Assembly: GCA_003854995.1 (NCBI GenBank) | Contig: RQOI01000583.1 | Location: 1-6,869 of the forward strand | DNA: 6,869 nt | Direction of reading: 5' to 3' | Origin: Candidatus Zhuqueibacterota bacterium | Lineage (GTDB): Bacteria; Zhuqueibacterota; Zhuqueibacteria; Residuimicrobiales; Krinioviventaceae | Shown here: piece by piece, positions 6,581 to 6,869 of the stretch | How positions within the stretch are numbered: the first letter of the stretch is position 1 | How the letters are laid out: the number at the start of each line of letters is the position of its first letter | Notes under the pieces: generated by a model | Seen by the model: the letters and a program-made list of their open reading frames with translations, nothing else | Told to the model about the DNA's origin: nothing | The model's database searches: none | Position numbers and translations under genes: made by a program

Positions 6581-6615
6581 GCTGAATATGCAATGGAGAT
6601 CAATGCATTGGCAGA

Positions 6616-6643
6616 AATTTAGCATCTTTTTTGTAAAGCTCAA
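6616..6643 (-). promoter_or_regulatory. Weak sigma70-like promoter candidate for the NRAMP-rhodanese-MauE operon
   Basis: On the minus strand TTGAGC (6643-6638) and TAAATT (6621-6616) are spaced by 16 bases and match the consensus at 4 of 6 positions each. This would give a leader of roughly 40 bases before the ATG at 6567. The evidence is consensus resemblance in AT-rich DNA only. Confidence 0.25.
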
Positions 6644-6767
6644 GGTGATTTTCATTTCAAAAGTAAAAGGTCAGTTTCTGGCAAAATCGATTTAAAAGTA
6701 GCCAAGATACGATGTTAAGCAAAAATATAATTTCACTTTGCATGATACTTCGATTGGATTTTCTGCA

Positions 6768-6803
6768 CTCACGCAAAGGCGTAAGGCGCAAAGATACGCC
6801 AAG
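6768..6803. repeat. Degenerate GCAAAG/AGGCG-type short intergenic repeat
   Basis: The segment is built from near-identical short words. CGCAAAG occurs exactly at 6772-6778 and 6787-6793, and AGGCG at 6777-6781 and 6784-6788, followed by ATACGCCAAG. It stands out as G/C-rich in AT-rich surroundings. Similar strings of 'CTTTGCGCCTTTGCGT' type are, from memory, scattered through intergenic DNA of many environmental bacteria including FCB members and cyanobacteria. Their function is not known to me. Membership of that repeat class is inference. Confidence 0.5.
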
Positions 6804-6869
6804 TTCTTGAAAGAAATGAAAGTAAAAGCTTGCATTATATCGTAAGTTTATTATTAACATATACTATTC

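Larger units (their letters stand above)
6568..6869. other. AT-rich intergenic region upstream of the NRAMP-like operon
   Basis: About 300 bases to the window end contain no convincing gene. Seen within it are the operon's ribosome binding site, a weak promoter candidate and a G/C-richer degenerate repeat at 6768-6803. An open frame of 67 codons on the minus strand (6860-6657) runs through the repeat but has no recognisable protein features. No tRNA, riboswitch or terminator structure was recognised. Confidence 0.6.

Noticed and set aside
6568..6603. TTG start extending the NRAMP-like protein by 12 residues
   Set aside because: The ATG at 6567 has a well-placed GAAAGG site and gives the usual short N-terminus of the family.
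6657..6860. 67-codon open frame on the minus strand
   Set aside because: It runs through the degenerate repeat and AT-rich DNA, has no recognised domain or convincing ribosome binding site, and its composition looks like translated noncoding sequence.

Overview
The window looks like a chromosomal fragment of a Gram-negative bacterium of the FCB (Fibrobacterota-Chlorobiota-Bacteroidota) superphylum. Two things point there: a C-terminal type IX secretion sorting domain with the HPNYPNPFN motif, of the style common in Calditrichota, Ignavibacteria and KSB1-like lineages, and an outer-membrane TonB-dependent receptor carrying an N-terminal carboxypeptidase-regulatory-like domain. The exact phylum is inference, because no rRNA or marker gene is present.

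Layout. Bases 1-552 (+) are the 3' end of a secreted T9SS cargo protein. Bases 597-1142 (+) are the N-terminal part of a DUF362-family protein that stops at 181 residues and has lost the rest of its usual length; it looks like a remnant. A short AT-rich gap with a weak promoter candidate leads into a two-gene unit: a lipoprotein-like six-repeat beta-propeller (1229-2116) and a 759-residue TonB-dependent receptor (2126-4405). The propeller's stop codon overlaps the ribosome binding site of the receptor. The opposite strand carries a convergent operon, read right to left: a divergent NRAMP-family transporter (6567 to 5350), an anchored rhodanese-domain protein (5321 to 4827) and a MauE/DoxX-type redox membrane protein (4830 to 4402). 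The last two overlap by GTGA. The operon ends tail to tail with the receptor, their stop codons overlapping. The right end (6568-6869) is AT-rich and noncoding; it holds a weak promoter candidate for the operon and a GCAAAG/GGCG-rich degenerate repeat.

How the genes may work together. The propeller lipoprotein and TonB receptor probably form an envelope uptake or sensing pair of unknown substrate. The minus-strand operon combines a metal-transporter fold that lacks the canonical metal-binding motifs with a cysteine-bearing rhodanese and a cysteine-bearing DoxX-like membrane protein. This suggests envelope sulfur or thiol chemistry linked to transport of an unidentified substrate. It is the most interesting set in the window, but its function is inference. 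No RNA genes, CRISPR arrays, complete insertion sequences or phage genes were seen.
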